NCBI GenBank assembly: GCA_016858145.1
Contig: JAEHOE010000005.1
Location: 930,001-994,000, forward strand
DNA from: Edaphochlamys debaryana
Taxonomy: Eukaryota > Chlorophyta > Chlorophyceae > Chlamydomonadales
Direction: 5' to 3'
Length of the DNA: 64,000 bases
Each line of letters opens with the position of its first letter. Position 1 is the first letter of the stretch. Both the position numbers and the translations under genes were made by a program. This document shows positions 8,682-18,354 of the stretch, in pieces. The notes under the pieces were generated by a model, which saw only the letters and a program-made list of their open reading frames with translations, was not told the origin of the DNA and ran no database searches.

Positions 8682-11600
8682 TCAAGGGGCGTCCGGGCCT
8701 GCATACTGCACTGATCCGTCCGCCCTGGCCGCTAGGAAAGGGTGGTCGGTTGGGACCTCATCCCAGCCCCTGTGCGTGAGCCCAACCTCCGCAAAACACT
8801 GCAAACGGCCCTCAAACTCGCCTCGTGCTACTGCTAAAGCCTGTGCCATCATCAAGGAGTGGTCCTGAGCGTCCCTGTGCGCATACTTGTACCTTCTGGC
8901 CCGGTCCATCGCGCATATCGCGGCCAGACACACCACGTCCCACACTCGCGCATGAATCCCGGTGCCCTCTGGGGGCACAGCAAGCCACACCTCGTGTCGT
9001 TTCACCGCCCTGCCAATACCATGACTGAGGCGCATACGAACAGCCACAGCGGCTGGACAATACCAGAAATGGTGGAGCCGATCGCCTTGCTCCATGGCCC
9101 GCCCACACGGACACCTCGCCACGTTCTCAGTTCCTAACTGGCTCCGGTGCATGCCAAATCCCGGGAAGCCATCCATCGCCAGCCTCCACAAGGGCTCTTT
9201 ATTGCCCGGATCCCACTTAATGCCCCACAACCTCGGCCAAACCGCTTTCAGACTTGCCACTGCTTCTGCTGATGCCGTGTCTGTGCCGTACGCCTCCTGA
9301 ATGTAAAGTGCATGCTTCCGTGCTAGCTTAACCCGAGCCGGTCCCAATTGCAAGTGCGTGGCCAGGCTAACTGTCATCTTTGCCAAGCTGACGTCCTCCC
9401 AGCCTATGCCCCTGGCAATGTTCGCCCAAGCCTCTTCTTCCCCTGGGGCGGCCGCCTGATCGTCCACCCCCCGTGCTGCTTCGGCCCACCCGGCCGGGAG
9501 CCGGCTAATAAGCGCGCCCAGGCGCTGTCCCATGTCTAGTCCATTGCGGAGTGCTTGTGGGAGTGCTCCCACCTGCGTGCCCAAAATGCTCTGTACTACC
9601 CTTTCGGTATATGACCTGTTGATCTGGGCCCTCGCCCGTGCGAGAGCCCGGCCTATGCTGCCCTCCAGCCCGTGCATCCCTCGGATGCGCTCAAGCTCAT
9701 CTAGGCAGCGGACTGCCGTGCCTACTGTCCGCAGTCCCGGAACCGCGAACAGATCTGTGAACTCGCCTTCGAGGCCCCAGCTTGGGGCGTTGTTGTCGAT
9801 GTTCCCCGCGGGCAGGGCTGGGTTGCCCCAAAGCGGTGCATTGTAGACCCAGGCTCCGGCTGGCATGGGAGCAATCACTTGGGCCCGGGGCAGCAGCGCT
9901 AGCGCGCCTGCCACGCGCACCAGTGCTGGTGAGGTTGCGCGTTGGACTGTGGCCCCCAAGATGCGGAGACCGATCGACGAGGTCGGGCGCCGCATTGTCA
10001 GGAGGCAGAGCGGGTGTGCTGCTGGGTGGGTTGAGCGGAGCAGGGAGACGAGCGGCGCGGTCCACGGCGGGCGGTAGCGGAGGAGGCCGCAGGCGCCCAG
10101 AATGCCACGGACTGCCGCACTCGCGTGCCTGGCGCCAGTGTGCTCGACGAGGGGGAGCAGGCCAAAGCCGCCAACTGCCGGGGAGAGGTACATGCAGCTC
10201 GTGGGTGCTCCTGCGGGCAGTGCGTTGGGGTTGTCCCTGTATCGAGCAGGCGTCATGTTGCGGTCGGTCAGGGCCGCCACCGTGCCCACTAGGTGCTCTG
10301 TCGCCGTACGAGGGGGTAGGCCGTTGTGCTGGCAGTGGTAGAGGAGGGTGCCCAGGCCGTAGGCGGACAGGCATGAGGCAACGCCGAAGGCTGAGAGGCC
10401 CATCCTCGCGATCAGAGTCAGGCGGCTGAGGAACTTGTCCAGCAGGGGGGGAGGGAGGGGAGTGGCCGCCGTTGGTTGTGTGGAGAACGTGACGCCAAGG
10501 GTGCGTGCAGAGGCGGCGAGGTGGAGGCCGGCAACCTGCTCCGCAGCCTGGGGTCCGGGGGGGGGATGCTGCTGGAGGGCCGGGGGCGGCGGCGTGCCGA
10601 TGCGGAGGAGCTCGCACTTTCCCACGTTGAGGCGTTGGCCTGACGCTGCTGCGAAGGTGTCCATGGCGCTCATCAGGGCAGAGACGAGGGCGGTGGATCG
10701 CAGGATCTGTCCGTAGTCATCTGCATACTGGCTGGCTGTGAGGCGCGTGTTGGCTAGGGTGAACCCCAGTTCAAGTCGCTTGAGGAAGGAGAGCAGGGCT
10801 TGTCCGGGGGCCAGGTAGAGAAGGGGGGCCAGCGGGCAGCCCTGTCGTACCCCAGCTGTAACTGCCTTATAGCTGGAAAGCTGACCGTTGACCAAGGCAG
10901 CCGATCTGGTGCCCGTGTAGATCAGTCTGACCCATCTAAGAAAGCCATCGCCAACCCCCAGAGCATCCAGGCAGGCGAGGAGGAACGGCCTGTCCACAGT
11001 GTCGTACGCTTTGTGGAAGTCGAGGAAGGCTATGAGGCCCGACTCGCCTGATTTGCGCAAGGACTCAGCGAGCAGCTGCATGAGGAGGATGTTGTCGGAG
11101 ATGAGGCGAAGGGTGAGGAAGGCGGTCTGCTCGTTGTCAATGGCCTCCACGAAGGCGGGGAGGAGGCGGCGGGCGAGGACGCGGGCAAGGAGGCGGTAGT
11201 CCGTGTCCAGGAGGGCGATTGGGCGGTACATGGCGGCGACAGCTGGGTCCCCGCCCTTGTGAAAGCACGAGATCACTGCGTCCAGAAAGCCTGCTGGGGT
11301 CGACTCGGTGGTCCCAATGGCGGTGAAGACGTCAACGAGGATAGGGGTTAGCTGTGCTGCGTACGCCTTGTAGAGATCCATGGGGATGCCATCTGCGCCG
11401 GGGGCAGTTCCGGGCCGGGCGCCGGCAATAGCTGTGGCTACCTCCTTTGCCAGAACCTCCGCTGCCCCCATCTCGGCTACACGGCTTGGCGGGCAGCGGT
11501 TGCCGGCTGCACGTAGGGCGTGTAAGACCTGTGCGCGGGCTTCTGGGTCGGCAGCTGCGGCTGTGCTGACTCTGCTCCAGAACTCTGCCATCACCTCAGG

Positions 11601-12935
11601 TAACTCTTCGGGATTGGTTGCCTGGGACCCGTCAGGGCGCTGAAGCTGTCGTATGACGCAGCCACCTGAGACGGGGCGGATTAGTCGTGTGATGGCTGGG
11701 CAGGGGCGCTCCCCAGTCCGGAGCCAGGCTTGACGTGCGCGGCGGGCCCATGGTGCTGCGGCGCGGAGGCTGGCGGCGGCGGCAGCTGCGCGCGCGGCGG
11801 CCGCTGCTGACGCGGCGCTGAGGTCGCCCGCTGCTACGGCTGCAAATGCTGCGGCTTCTGCTTGGGCAGCCGCCTCTGCTTCTGCAGTTGCCTGCAGGCG
11901 GCGCTGGCGTGCCATACGGTTGAGTCGGTTGCAGCTGATGAGGAGGGAGCGCTTGAAGCGGGTCCACCACTGCAGGCACTCGGCGGGCGTGGTTGGGCGT
12001 GCGGCACTCGCTTGTATAAGCCAGTCGCCAAACTGGTCTCGCAGGTCGGGGTGATCCAAGAAGTGGAGGCGGGCTCTTGGGAGGCCCCGCCCGGGGGGCC
12101 GTGCCGTATCAAGGGGGTTGATGTAGATGGAAACCAGCCGGTGGTCAGAGGGGCGGCCTGACTCCACGCGGCAGGTGGGCACGTGGGCCGCCAGGGGACT
12201 GGAGGCGAGAAGGCGGTCGAGGCTGGCGGCGCTGGCGCCGTTGGTGAACGTGTATGCGCGCTGCTTGGGGTGAAGGGCACGATAGACGTCAACGAGGCCT
12301 GGGCAGAAGGTGGAGAAAGTTGCTGTGGTGGCGGCATCGTCGGGGCGCCCATGCGCCGAGATGCTGTCCAGGGCGGGGTTGGGGACGAAGTTGAAGTCGG
12401 CTGCTAGGAGGTGGGTGCTCGTGGCTGACAGACTGGGGCCGAGGACAGTCTCAATAAAGCAACGTTGAGCTGAAGGGTTGGCGGAAGGAAGGTAGGCGCA
12501 GGTCAGCGTGAAGCTGTGGCCACCCCATCGTACTGGCAGCTGCACAAGTCGGCCCTCTGTGTCGGTCGTTGAAGGAGCCACAGGCACTTGTAGAGCTCCT
12601 CCAGTTATCAAGGCTTTACGTATCAGGATGGCGACACCGCCGGCTGGGCCGCCCCGTGGCCCCTGGCCTGCCGGCGACCAAAAGGATTGCCAGTCGCCCA
12701 CGTGGAGCTGGGCTGCAATGACGCTCATCTGGGTCTGCACCCAGTTGGTCTGCGCTGCTGGGAGCTTAGTCTCTTGTAAACATACTACGTCAAGCCGCTG
12801 CCTCGCCCACTGCTGCATGAGGGCGGTAAGGCGATCCAGCTGACGGTTTCCACCCCCCAAGATGCCTCGTACGTTGTGGGTTGCGACCCTGAGCGGTGGG
12901 AGTCCCGCTCGCTCCCGAGGGCGGCGCCCGGGCAT
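8682..12935 (-). CDS. LINE ORF2: APE endonuclease, reverse transcriptase, Cys/His finger
   Basis: 1,417 residues on the minus strand. Residues about 15-265 form an apurinic-endonuclease-like domain with THNVRG, LQETK, CAYLPSANP, ADFNFVPN, LDRLLAS and SDHRLVSIYI, carrying the Asn, Glu, Tyr, Asp and SDH catalytic set. The RT spans about 490-770 with GADGIPMDL, YRPIALLDTDYRLLARVLA, FLDFHKAYDTVD, GVRQGCPLAP and the catalytic QYADDYG (near 10715-10735). The C-terminus has CPCG followed by HHFWYC, a zf-RVT-like metal site (near 9080-9120). It nicks target DNA and copies the element RNA onto it. The ATG directly follows the ORF1 stop in the same frame, so translation may depend on reinitiation or readthrough. 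No internal stop is present. Confidence 0.93.
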   Translation of the reverse strand: MPGRRPRERAGLPPLRVATHNVRGILGGGNRQLDRLTALMQQWARQRLDVVCLQETKLPAAQTNWVQTQMSVIAAQLHVGDWQSFWSPAGQGPRGGPAGGVAILIRKALITGGALQVPVAPSTTDTEGRLVQLPVRWGGHSFTLTCAYLPSANPSAQRCFIETVLGPSLSATSTHLLAADFNFVPNPALDSISAHGRPDDAATTATFSTFCPGLVDVYRALHPKQRAYTFTNGASAASLDRLLASSPLAAHVPTCRVESGRPSDHRLVSIYINPLDTARPPGRGLPRARLHFLDHPDLRDQFGDWLIQASAARPTTPAECLQWWTRFKRSLLISCNRLNRMARQRRLQATAEAEAAAQAEAAAFAAVAAGDLSAASAAAAARAAAAAASLRAAAPWARRARQAWLRTGERPCPAITRLIRPVSGGCVIRQLQRPDGSQATNPEELPEVMAEFWSRVSTAAAADPEARAQVLHALRAAGNRCPPSRVAEMGAAEVLAKEVATAIAGARPGTAPGADGIPMDLYKAYAAQLTPILVDVFTAIGTTESTPAGFLDAVISCFHKGGDPAVAAMYRPIALLDTDYRLLARVLARRLLPAFVEAIDNEQTAFLTLRLISDNILLMQLLAESLRKSGESGLIAFLDFHKAYDTVDRPFLLACLDALGVGDGFLRWVRLIYTGTRSAALVNGQLSSYKAVTAGVRQGCPLAPLLYLAPGQALLSFLKRLELGFTLANTRLTASQYADDYGQILRSTALVSALMSAMDTFAAASGQRLNVGKCELLRIGTPPPPALQQHPPPGPQAAEQVAGLHLAASARTLGVTFSTQPTAATPLPPPLLDKFLSRLTLIARMGLSAFGVASCLSAYGLGTLLYHCQHNGLPPRTATEHLVGTVAALTDRNMTPARYRDNPNALPAGAPTSCMYLSPAVGGFGLLPLVEHTGARHASAAVRGILGACGLLRYRPPWTAPLVSLLRSTHPAAHPLCLLTMRRPTSSIGLRILGATVQRATSPALVRVAGALALLPRAQVIAPMPAGAWVYNAPLWGNPALPAGNIDNNAPSWGLEGEFTDLFAVPGLRTVGTAVRCLDELERIRGMHGLEGSIGRALARARAQINRSYTERVVQSILGTQVGALPQALRNGLDMGQRLGALISRLPAGWAEAARGVDDQAAAPGEEEAWANIARGIGWEDVSLAKMTVSLATHLQLGPARVKLARKHALYIQEAYGTDTASAEAVASLKAVWPRLWGIKWDPGNKEPLWRLAMDGFPGFGMHRSQLGTENVARCPCGRAMEQGDRLHHFWYCPAAVAVRMRLSHGIGRAVKRHEVWLAVPPEGTGIHARVWDVVCLAAICAMDRARRYKYAHRDAQDHSLMMAQALAVARGEFEGRLQCFAEVGLTHRGWDEVPTDHPFLAARADGSVQYAGPDAP

Positions 12936-12938
12936 TTA
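12933..12938 (-). promoter_or_regulatory. Abutting stop/start (TAAATG) between LINE ORF1 and ORF2
   Basis: Read on the minus strand, ORF1 ends ATC TAA and ORF2 begins ATG CCC with no intervening base and in the same frame. Stop/start overlaps in other non-LTR elements are known to drive ORF2 translation by termination-reinitiation; that role is inferred here. Confidence 0.6.
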
Positions 12939-14531
12939 GATGAGGTCGCCCGAAGCCACCTCCGCCCAGCTGGCGGCGAGGGAGCGGCGCGCCGGGATGG
13001 CGTGGCCTCCACCAGCGTCGTCCAGGTCCGTCTCCGAGGGCAGCGGCACCCTCGTCTTTTTCCCAGGGGGGCTCGAGCCGGTGCTGCCGCCGCCCCTGCC
13101 GTTCTTGCCGCTGAGGCGGCCTGTGGCCCCGCCCCGTGCAGGGCCGCGGCCCCTGCCCGCTCCGCCCCGCTGGGGTAGCGCTAGGGCCGCCAGCGCCATG
13201 ATCTGCTCGTCGTTGCCCTCCGGGTCCACGGCGGCGGCGGCACGCAGCAGGCCCGGCGGCAGCTGGCCGTCGTCTCCCGCCCCAGCCGCGGCGTTGGGCG
13301 CGCAGCCCAAGTCCGCCTGCCCGTCGGCTCCCGCTGGCTCCTCGTGGGCGGCTGGGTCCGCCTTGTCCGCCCCCAGTCCCTCGCCCCCTTCCGCCGCCCT
13401 CTCGCCGCCCTCGCTGTCGGTGCCCTCGGGGTGCGACTCCACGGCAGCGGTGGAGTCCGCCTCCTGCTCCTCAGCCGCCACCCCCACAGTCTCGGTGCTG
13501 GCCGCTGGTGCGCCGCCGCCCCCGGTCTCCCCCGAGCCCTCCGCCTCCTCCTCCTGTACGGCCGCTCCTGCTGCTGCTGCTGCGGCGGCGGCGGCCGCTG
13601 CGGCTGCCGCCTCAGCCTCAGCCGCATCCACGTCATCCGCCCAGGGGCCGATGTACGGGTCCTCGGCGTCCTCCGACTCCGGCGGCTGGTGCCGCTGCTT
13701 GCTGTTGCTGTACGCCTCGTGCTTGAGGGCGCCATTGCGGAAGGCGCGGTCGTAGTTGCCCCGGTGCAGGGGGCGGCACCGCAGCGTGAAGGTGGGGTCG
13801 TTGGTCTTCGACCCGTCCAGGTACTTGGTCCAGTCCTCCCGCTCTTTCCGGCCCGAGGCCGGAGGGGGCTCGTTCAGGTTTCCCGGGAGCTTCGTGCCCG
13901 CCGGGAAGTACAGGATGCAGCGGTCTCCCGACTCCAGGGCCGAGCAGCCGTCCACGTGCGTTGCCACGCGCGCAGGGAGGGAGCCCAGGGTGAAGCGGGT
14001 CACCTCTCGCACGTTCAGTTCACCGAACTCGGTCGGCCAGCCGTAGGAGTCGATGGCGATGAGGTCCTCGGTCCACTCCACCGTCCAGTCCACCTCGGGG
14101 ATGTAGGAGGGGGCGGTGGGGGGGCCAGAGAGGATGGCGGGGGTTTGGAACACGCTGTCGCCGGCGTAGTCGGCCACCGCGGCCAGCATGCTCTTGAGCT
14201 TCGCCTGCCCAGCATCGCTCAGGGCCAGCGTGATGGTGGCCAGGCAGGCGGCTGGGGCGTCGGGGTCCGCTGTGCTAAGGTCCGTGAATCGGATGCCGCC
14301 GAATTGCTGAACGGCCTTCGGGCCAGCGTTCTTGAGCTCATCCGTGATGTCGCTAATTGCCAGTTTCACTAGGTCCAGGGTATCTTTCTTTCCGAGTTCT
14401 GCTGCGGAGAAGCCATTGATGAGGTTCGCGCGAGTGCGTCGCTCGCGGTTCAAGGGGGTGGTCAGCGAGTACTCTACTTTGAGCGGAGCTGGGCCTCTGG
14501 CCCACGCGGACCGGGCCGCGGCCGCCGACAT
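12936..14531 (-). CDS. LINE ORF1: putative RNA-binding protein, poly-Ala and Gly/Arg-rich C-terminus
   Basis: 531 residues. The first about 290 residues look folded, with alternating hydrophobic and charged segments and motifs such as FGGIRFTDLS, but I do not recognise a family. Then come an acidic stretch, a run of about 14 alanines (near 13575-13620), a long Glu/Gly/Ala-rich region and a basic Gly/Arg-rich tail (GRGRGPARGGATGR) like an RGG box. No CCHC knuckle or L1-type RRM is obvious. By position it is the ORF1 nucleic-acid chaperone of a two-ORF LINE. It ends with TAA, immediately followed by the ATG of ORF2. Confidence 0.8.
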   Translation of the reverse strand: MSAAAARSAWARGPAPLKVEYSLTTPLNRERRTRANLINGFSAAELGKKDTLDLVKLAISDITDELKNAGPKAVQQFGGIRFTDLSTADPDAPAACLATITLALSDAGQAKLKSMLAAVADYAGDSVFQTPAILSGPPTAPSYIPEVDWTVEWTEDLIAIDSYGWPTEFGELNVREVTRFTLGSLPARVATHVDGCSALESGDRCILYFPAGTKLPGNLNEPPPASGRKEREDWTKYLDGSKTNDPTFTLRCRPLHRGNYDRAFRNGALKHEAYSNSKQRHQPPESEDAEDPYIGPWADDVDAAEAEAAAAAAAAAAAAAAGAAVQEEEAEGSGETGGGGAPAASTETVGVAAEEQEADSTAAVESHPEGTDSEGGERAAEGGEGLGADKADPAAHEEPAGADGQADLGCAPNAAAGAGDDGQLPPGLLRAAAAVDPEGNDEQIMALAALALPQRGGAGRGRGPARGGATGRLSGKNGRGGGSTGSSPPGKKTRVPLPSETDLDDAGGGHAIPARRSLAASWAEVASGDLI

Positions 14532-14603
14532 GTCGGTCGGTTGCGCTCTACCTAGCTAGGAGGCGGGGCACGCCCATCGTGCGTGTCTGTGTACAAGAAT
14601 GGC
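14532..14603 (-). other. LINE 5' leader
   Basis: 72 bp between the right target duplication and the ORF1 ATG. No TATA box is visible; an internal promoter, if present, must lie here or in ORF1. Confidence 0.5.
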
Positions 14604-14613
14604 TGTGGGTCAG
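14604..14613. repeat. Right target-site duplication of the LINE
   Basis: Exact copy of TGTGGGTCAG at 8164-8173; sequence of tandem copy 1 resumes here. Confidence 0.93.
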
Positions 14614-15172
14614 GGGGTTGCATGTGTCCCGGCGCGTGTTTTGAGACCGTCTCTGGGGCAACCATCGCGTGCGTACAGAGGTCATTCGCTAGGGGCTTGA
14701 GGCTGAGGGTCGGGGTCGGGCGTGGGATGAGTGTGTGGCTGGGACGACGGCGGTGATGCGCGGGGGCTGTGCGGCCTCGCTCGATGTGTGCTGTATGCGT
14801 TGGCAGACGGATGAGCCGTGCCTCCAGTCACAACCCCTTTCAGTTGGAGCAGGGTTTAAGAAGCCTCAACGAAGCCAAGTTTGTCGGCGAGAAGCAGTTT
14901 GCGACATTGACAGCTAGCGACAGGACCTGCCTAGAGCTTATGGGCATCATGTGTTTTTGCGATGGTTGCCTTGTATGGCCTGTTGGGTGACGTGTTGAGC
15001 CACGGGTCGCAGGTGTTGTCGGCCGCGATGTCGACGCAAGTGGACTTTGCAACACCCAGCGGCAAAGCCAGGCCTGAATCAGGACACTATCGGTAGAGTA
15101 ACTCCGTATTGGTCGTTAGCGATACAGGGCAGCAGGTGCCTGAGCAGCAGGTGCCTGAGCGCGCTGCAGAGA

Positions 15173-15244
15173 GCAGCCGAACCGGGCCGAACCCGGGGCT
15201 CCTGGGTGAAAGCCAGGGATGTTAACCGCCTACACCACAGCGGC
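15173..15244 (-). pseudogene. tRNA-Glu(TTC)-like sequence, copy 1
   Basis: On the minus strand the D-arm TGT/ACA pairs. The anticodon arm is perfect: CCTGG, loop CTTTCAC with anticodon TTC, CCAGG. The T-stem CCGGG/CCCGG pairs around a TTCGG loop two bases too short. The acceptor stem pairs only as GCCG/CGGC with an unmatched inner part. The D-arm base changes relative to typical eukaryotic tRNA-Glu keep pairing, yet the short T-loop and weak acceptor suggest a pseudogene or tRNA-derived element. The large LTR element inserted 9 bp from its 3' end in copy 2. Confidence 0.5.
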
Positions 15245-16108
15245 CGACACTTTCGGCCTGAGTAGCTGTGAGGAGCTGAGAGTGGCCAAAGAGGCATTCT
15301 ACTGAAGCTATATGGGGAACAAAGCCGGCCAACGCATGGAAGCCGTCCCGCGAGGAAGGCCCACGCACGTTACCCTCCCCCGCACAGCGCCCTCCCACCC
15401 CCGTGCCCTCACGGAAGCTCCTGCTTTAAGAGCGGCCGCCGCTGGACACAACGCGTCCCTGCTGCACCCGCTCGCGGCTCATACGTGGGCAAGGGAGGGT
15501 CAGCATGTCCGGGCATCCTTTGCCCCACCTGCTCCGCGCCTCTGCTCGCGGTGACCATGCCAGTCTTCGCCGGGAAGAGGCTCAGTCGCGAGGGGGGCAC
15601 GGAGGCAGCCGTGAGCAGCGAGCAGGGGGCGATGGTTTTCTCGGGGGCGGGGATTCCGGGGAAGGGGCGAGGCAGCGTGCTGCGAGGACAGGGCCTTGCT
15701 TTCAATGCCTGGCTTTGGGCCCGGCCTGGCTTTGCGGCTGAACGAAGGGTGTTCATGCCTCGCTTCATTCTCTTCCATCCCCTCCAGCTGCCTCCAGCAA
15801 GTGACAATACGACATGCTAAACTGGAATCACCCCCTGCTGTGCCTGGGCCAAAGCGGGCGTCCCCCTCGCTCCGCGGCCGGGCAGCTCGCATGGTCAGCG
15901 CAAGGGCTGCACAACACGGTACCAACACCGGACTTGCTGCCTACTGCCCCACCATCACCGGCTGCAGAGCCCAGCCTCATAATAAGAGAGTGTACAACTA
16001 ATGATACAACACCGGAACACAAGCCCGGCCTGGCCGCCTGGCCGCCCGCCGCCTGAAAAGCACCACACCTTCCACCCCCCATCCGCCACCTGCCACCTGC
16101 GTCCCGGC

Positions 16109-16184
16109 TCAGAAGCGGAAGGGCCCCCAGCGGCTGTCATCCACGGCCCCGGGCGGTGCGGGGCGGTTCCATGTGGCGGCGGCG
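16109..16184 (-). pseudogene. MCCB last-exon fragment in copy 1
   Basis: Encodes the last codons of the beta subunit, from [20 protein letters not shown] to the stop, identical to the end of the true gene (40971-41046), but it is joined upstream to ankyrin-tail sequence. It has no other exon and is a by-product of the segmental duplication. Confidence 0.9.
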
Positions 16185-16971
16185 GCCGAGCCGCCGCCGC
16201 TGCCGCCGCCGCAGCCGCAGCAGCCGTCTGGAGCCTGCCGCTCCACACCCCCAGGCCCCGCCGTGTGACACGTGAGGTCCACACTCCACAGTGGCGCCCA
16301 GCAGAAGCTGTGTGGCTAGGGAGCCGCTTGCACTGGGGCTGGGGCTGAGGGCTGCCGACTGGGATCGGGGGCGCGGGTCAGGGGGTGAAGAACAAGCCAG
16401 CCAAGCGCGTGTGTGGGTCAGGGGGTTGCATGTGTCCCGGCGCGTGTTTTGAGACCGTCTCTGGGGCAACCATCGCGTGCGTACAGAGGTCATTCGCTAG
16501 GGGCTTGAGGCTGAGGGTCGGGGTCGGGCGTGGGATGAGTGTGTGGCTGGGACGACGGCGGTGATGCGCGGGGGCTGTGCGGCCTCGCTCGATGTGTGCT
16601 GTATGCGTTGGCAGACGGATGAGCCGTGCCTCCAGTCACAACCCCTTTCAGTTGGAGCAGGGTTTAAGAAGCCTCAACGAAGCCAAGTTTGTCGGCGAGA
16701 AGCAGTTTGCGACATTGACAGCTAGCGACAGGACCTGCCTAGAGCTTATGGGCATCATGTGTTTTTGCGATGGTTGCCTTGTATGGCCTGTTGGGTGACG
16801 TGTTGAGCCACGGGTCGCAGGTGTTGTCGGCCGCGATGTCGACGCAAGTGGACTTTGCAACACCCAGCGGCAAAGCCAGGCCTGAATCAGGACACTATCG
16901 GTAGAGTAACTCCGTATTGGTCGTTAGCGATACAGGGCAGCAGGTGCCTGAGCAGCAGGTGCCTGAGCGCG
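16185..16971. repeat. Tandem unit copy 2, left part
   Basis: Starts with the ankyrin-tail fragment (16185-16268, Pro/Gln-rich tail ending TGA) and runs to the LTR-element insertion at 16971/16972. No supported gene. Confidence 0.9.
16968..16971. repeat. Left target-site duplication (CGCG) of the LTR element
   Basis: The uninterrupted unit reads GAG-CGCG-CTGCAG (15157-15169). The left flank ends in CGCG and the right flank restarts with CGCG at 36406-36409, a 4-bp target duplication. Confidence 0.8.
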
Positions 16972-17257
16972 TATGCCACGGCGGAGCGTGTGGTCCACCA
17001 AGTGGGTAACCACCCCAAAATTTTTCGCGCGGATACTACCCGTAGATGCGTGTCCACTTACTTGCAGGAGGTTACCACTGGTGACTAACGGTCCGTGCCC
17101 TAGGATCGCACAGCTGGCGCTATAGTGTGTGTGAAGACACAACTAGGCGCTAGTGGGTTGCGGCTTGGGCCTGGACAGACGATCCAGGGCCTTGGGGTTG
17201 AAGGTAGGCTTTGCGGAAGCGTACTTTATGAGGTGCGGAAGCGTGTAGGGCTCAGGT

Positions 17258-18145
17258 AGGGGGTCTTAACCGCCTCTTCTACCTGTCCAAGTGTCGGGGT
17301 TGTTGTCACGCAAGCAGGGGACCTGAGGGTGTCCTGCTGCTGCGGCTGAGGGGGGCAGGGGTCACACGGAAGGTGGGAGGCCTGCGGAGGAGAGAGAGAG
17401 AGGCGGCGGTGCCTGGGGGTTACGACCAGGGGCCGTGCAGATATGAACCACCGACGATGTGTCTTGCTGTACGGTACGGGAGGATGACTCACACGACCTG
17501 TTGACACGGATATACGAGCAGTACGGCAGGGGGTCTTAACCGCCGCTTCTACCGCTGCTGTTGATGTGCGCTGGCCCAGCAGGCGGGAGGCTTAGTCACA
17601 CGGCCTGGGGAAGAGACGCTGGATCCAAGGGGTTGCAAGCAGGGCTTGAGGTGCCGCTTCTGCTGCTGTAGTCGACTTGTAGACGTTGATACCACTGACA
17701 GATCGGAGGCTTAGTCACACGACCTGCGGTGACAAGGGAACGACGCTACCCTGACGCCGGAGCGGGAAGGGGACGCCTCGCTGCGCTCGGCGGGTGCCTG
17801 TGCCTGTGGAAGCCGGGTTCCTAGCTGCCTGACCGGGCGGCCTCTTGCGGCCGGGTACCGATAGGACTTAGTGCGGCAAACACCCGACAGATAACTGTCT
17901 GGTGAAGCGTTCGGGACCTGGGGGCAACCGGGCTACTAGAACACCTGCGGGTCCTGCGACGGGGGGAAGGGGAGCAGTCCGGGGCCAACGGACGGCCTCG
18001 CTGCCGGTAGACTGTTGTCGTTGACGGCGAAGGTACTTGTTTGGGCACCTGCGGTCAGACAAAGGCTGTGCTACTCCTATGTGCGTACTCTGCGTACGCG
18101 ACGACGGCGATGGGCGACTATTCAGTGACCGAAGTCACACGAGGG
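17258..18145. promoter_or_regulatory. Repeated GTCACACG and GGGTCTTAACCGCC boxes in the LTR
   Basis: GACTCACACGACCTG (about 17486), CTTAGTCACACGGCCTG (17591), CTTAGTCACACGACCTG (17710) and AAGTCACACGAGG (about 18132) share a GTCACACG-type core. GGGGGTCTTAACCGCC occurs near 17258 and 17528. The same array lies in the other LTR 16,984 bp to the right. Repeated boxes in an LTR suggest binding sites for a host regulator, which is inference. Confidence 0.45.
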
Positions 18146-18348
18146 ACGCGCGGCCTGTCTTTCAATCACGGGATTACACTTCCTTGCTAGTGTCACGATG
18201 ATCAGTCGCAACTCTTGCTCAGTCGCGGAGCGGTACACACACACACGCTGTCCCTCTAGCAGGGACTTTCGCTGGAAGGCTTGTAAGGAGGCGCTATCCT
18301 CCTTTTTCTATTTTAATTCCCCTTTCAAAAGCGCGCAACCACGCGGAA

Positions 18349-18354
18349 TATAAA
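18349..18354 (+). promoter_or_regulatory. TATAAA box in the LTR, opposite to the element's coding strand
   Basis: TATAAAGGGCTC preceded by an A/T-rich patch (18298-18330). It reads on the plus strand, away from gag-pol. On the minus strand the same site reads TTTATATT, so it might serve either direction. It is repeated at 35333-35338. Confidence 0.35.

Larger units (their letters stand above)
8174..14603 (-). mobile_element. Full-length non-LTR retrotransposon (LINE) with APE endonuclease and RT
   Basis: A 6,430-bp insertion on the minus strand. The 5' end is at 14603 and the 3' end at 8174. It holds a 72-bp 5' leader, ORF1 (12936-14531), ORF2 (8682-12935) and a 0.5-kb 3' UTR with three hairpin repeats. 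It is flanked by a perfect 10-bp target duplication inside copy 1 of the tandem unit. There is no poly(A) tail; the 3' end instead finishes about 10 nt after a TGTAA signal. Both ORFs are open, so the copy may be recently active. Clade placement (L1-like or another APE-type clade) would need a tree. Confidence 0.93.
14604..16184. repeat. Tandem unit copy 1, right part
   Basis: This is the downstream portion of copy 1 after the LINE. It is intergenic sequence with no supported protein gene; its small open frames recur identically in every unit and have no family resemblance. It contains the tRNA-Glu-like sequence (15173-15244), a doubled AGCAGGTGCCTGAG motif at 15131-15159, and the MCCB 3' fragment (16109-16184). 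Confidence 0.9.

Noticed and set aside
15409..16348. Several 80- to 142-codon frames repeated three or four times
   Set aside because: They recur only because the 1,808-bp unit is repeated; overlapping frames on both strands and no domains.
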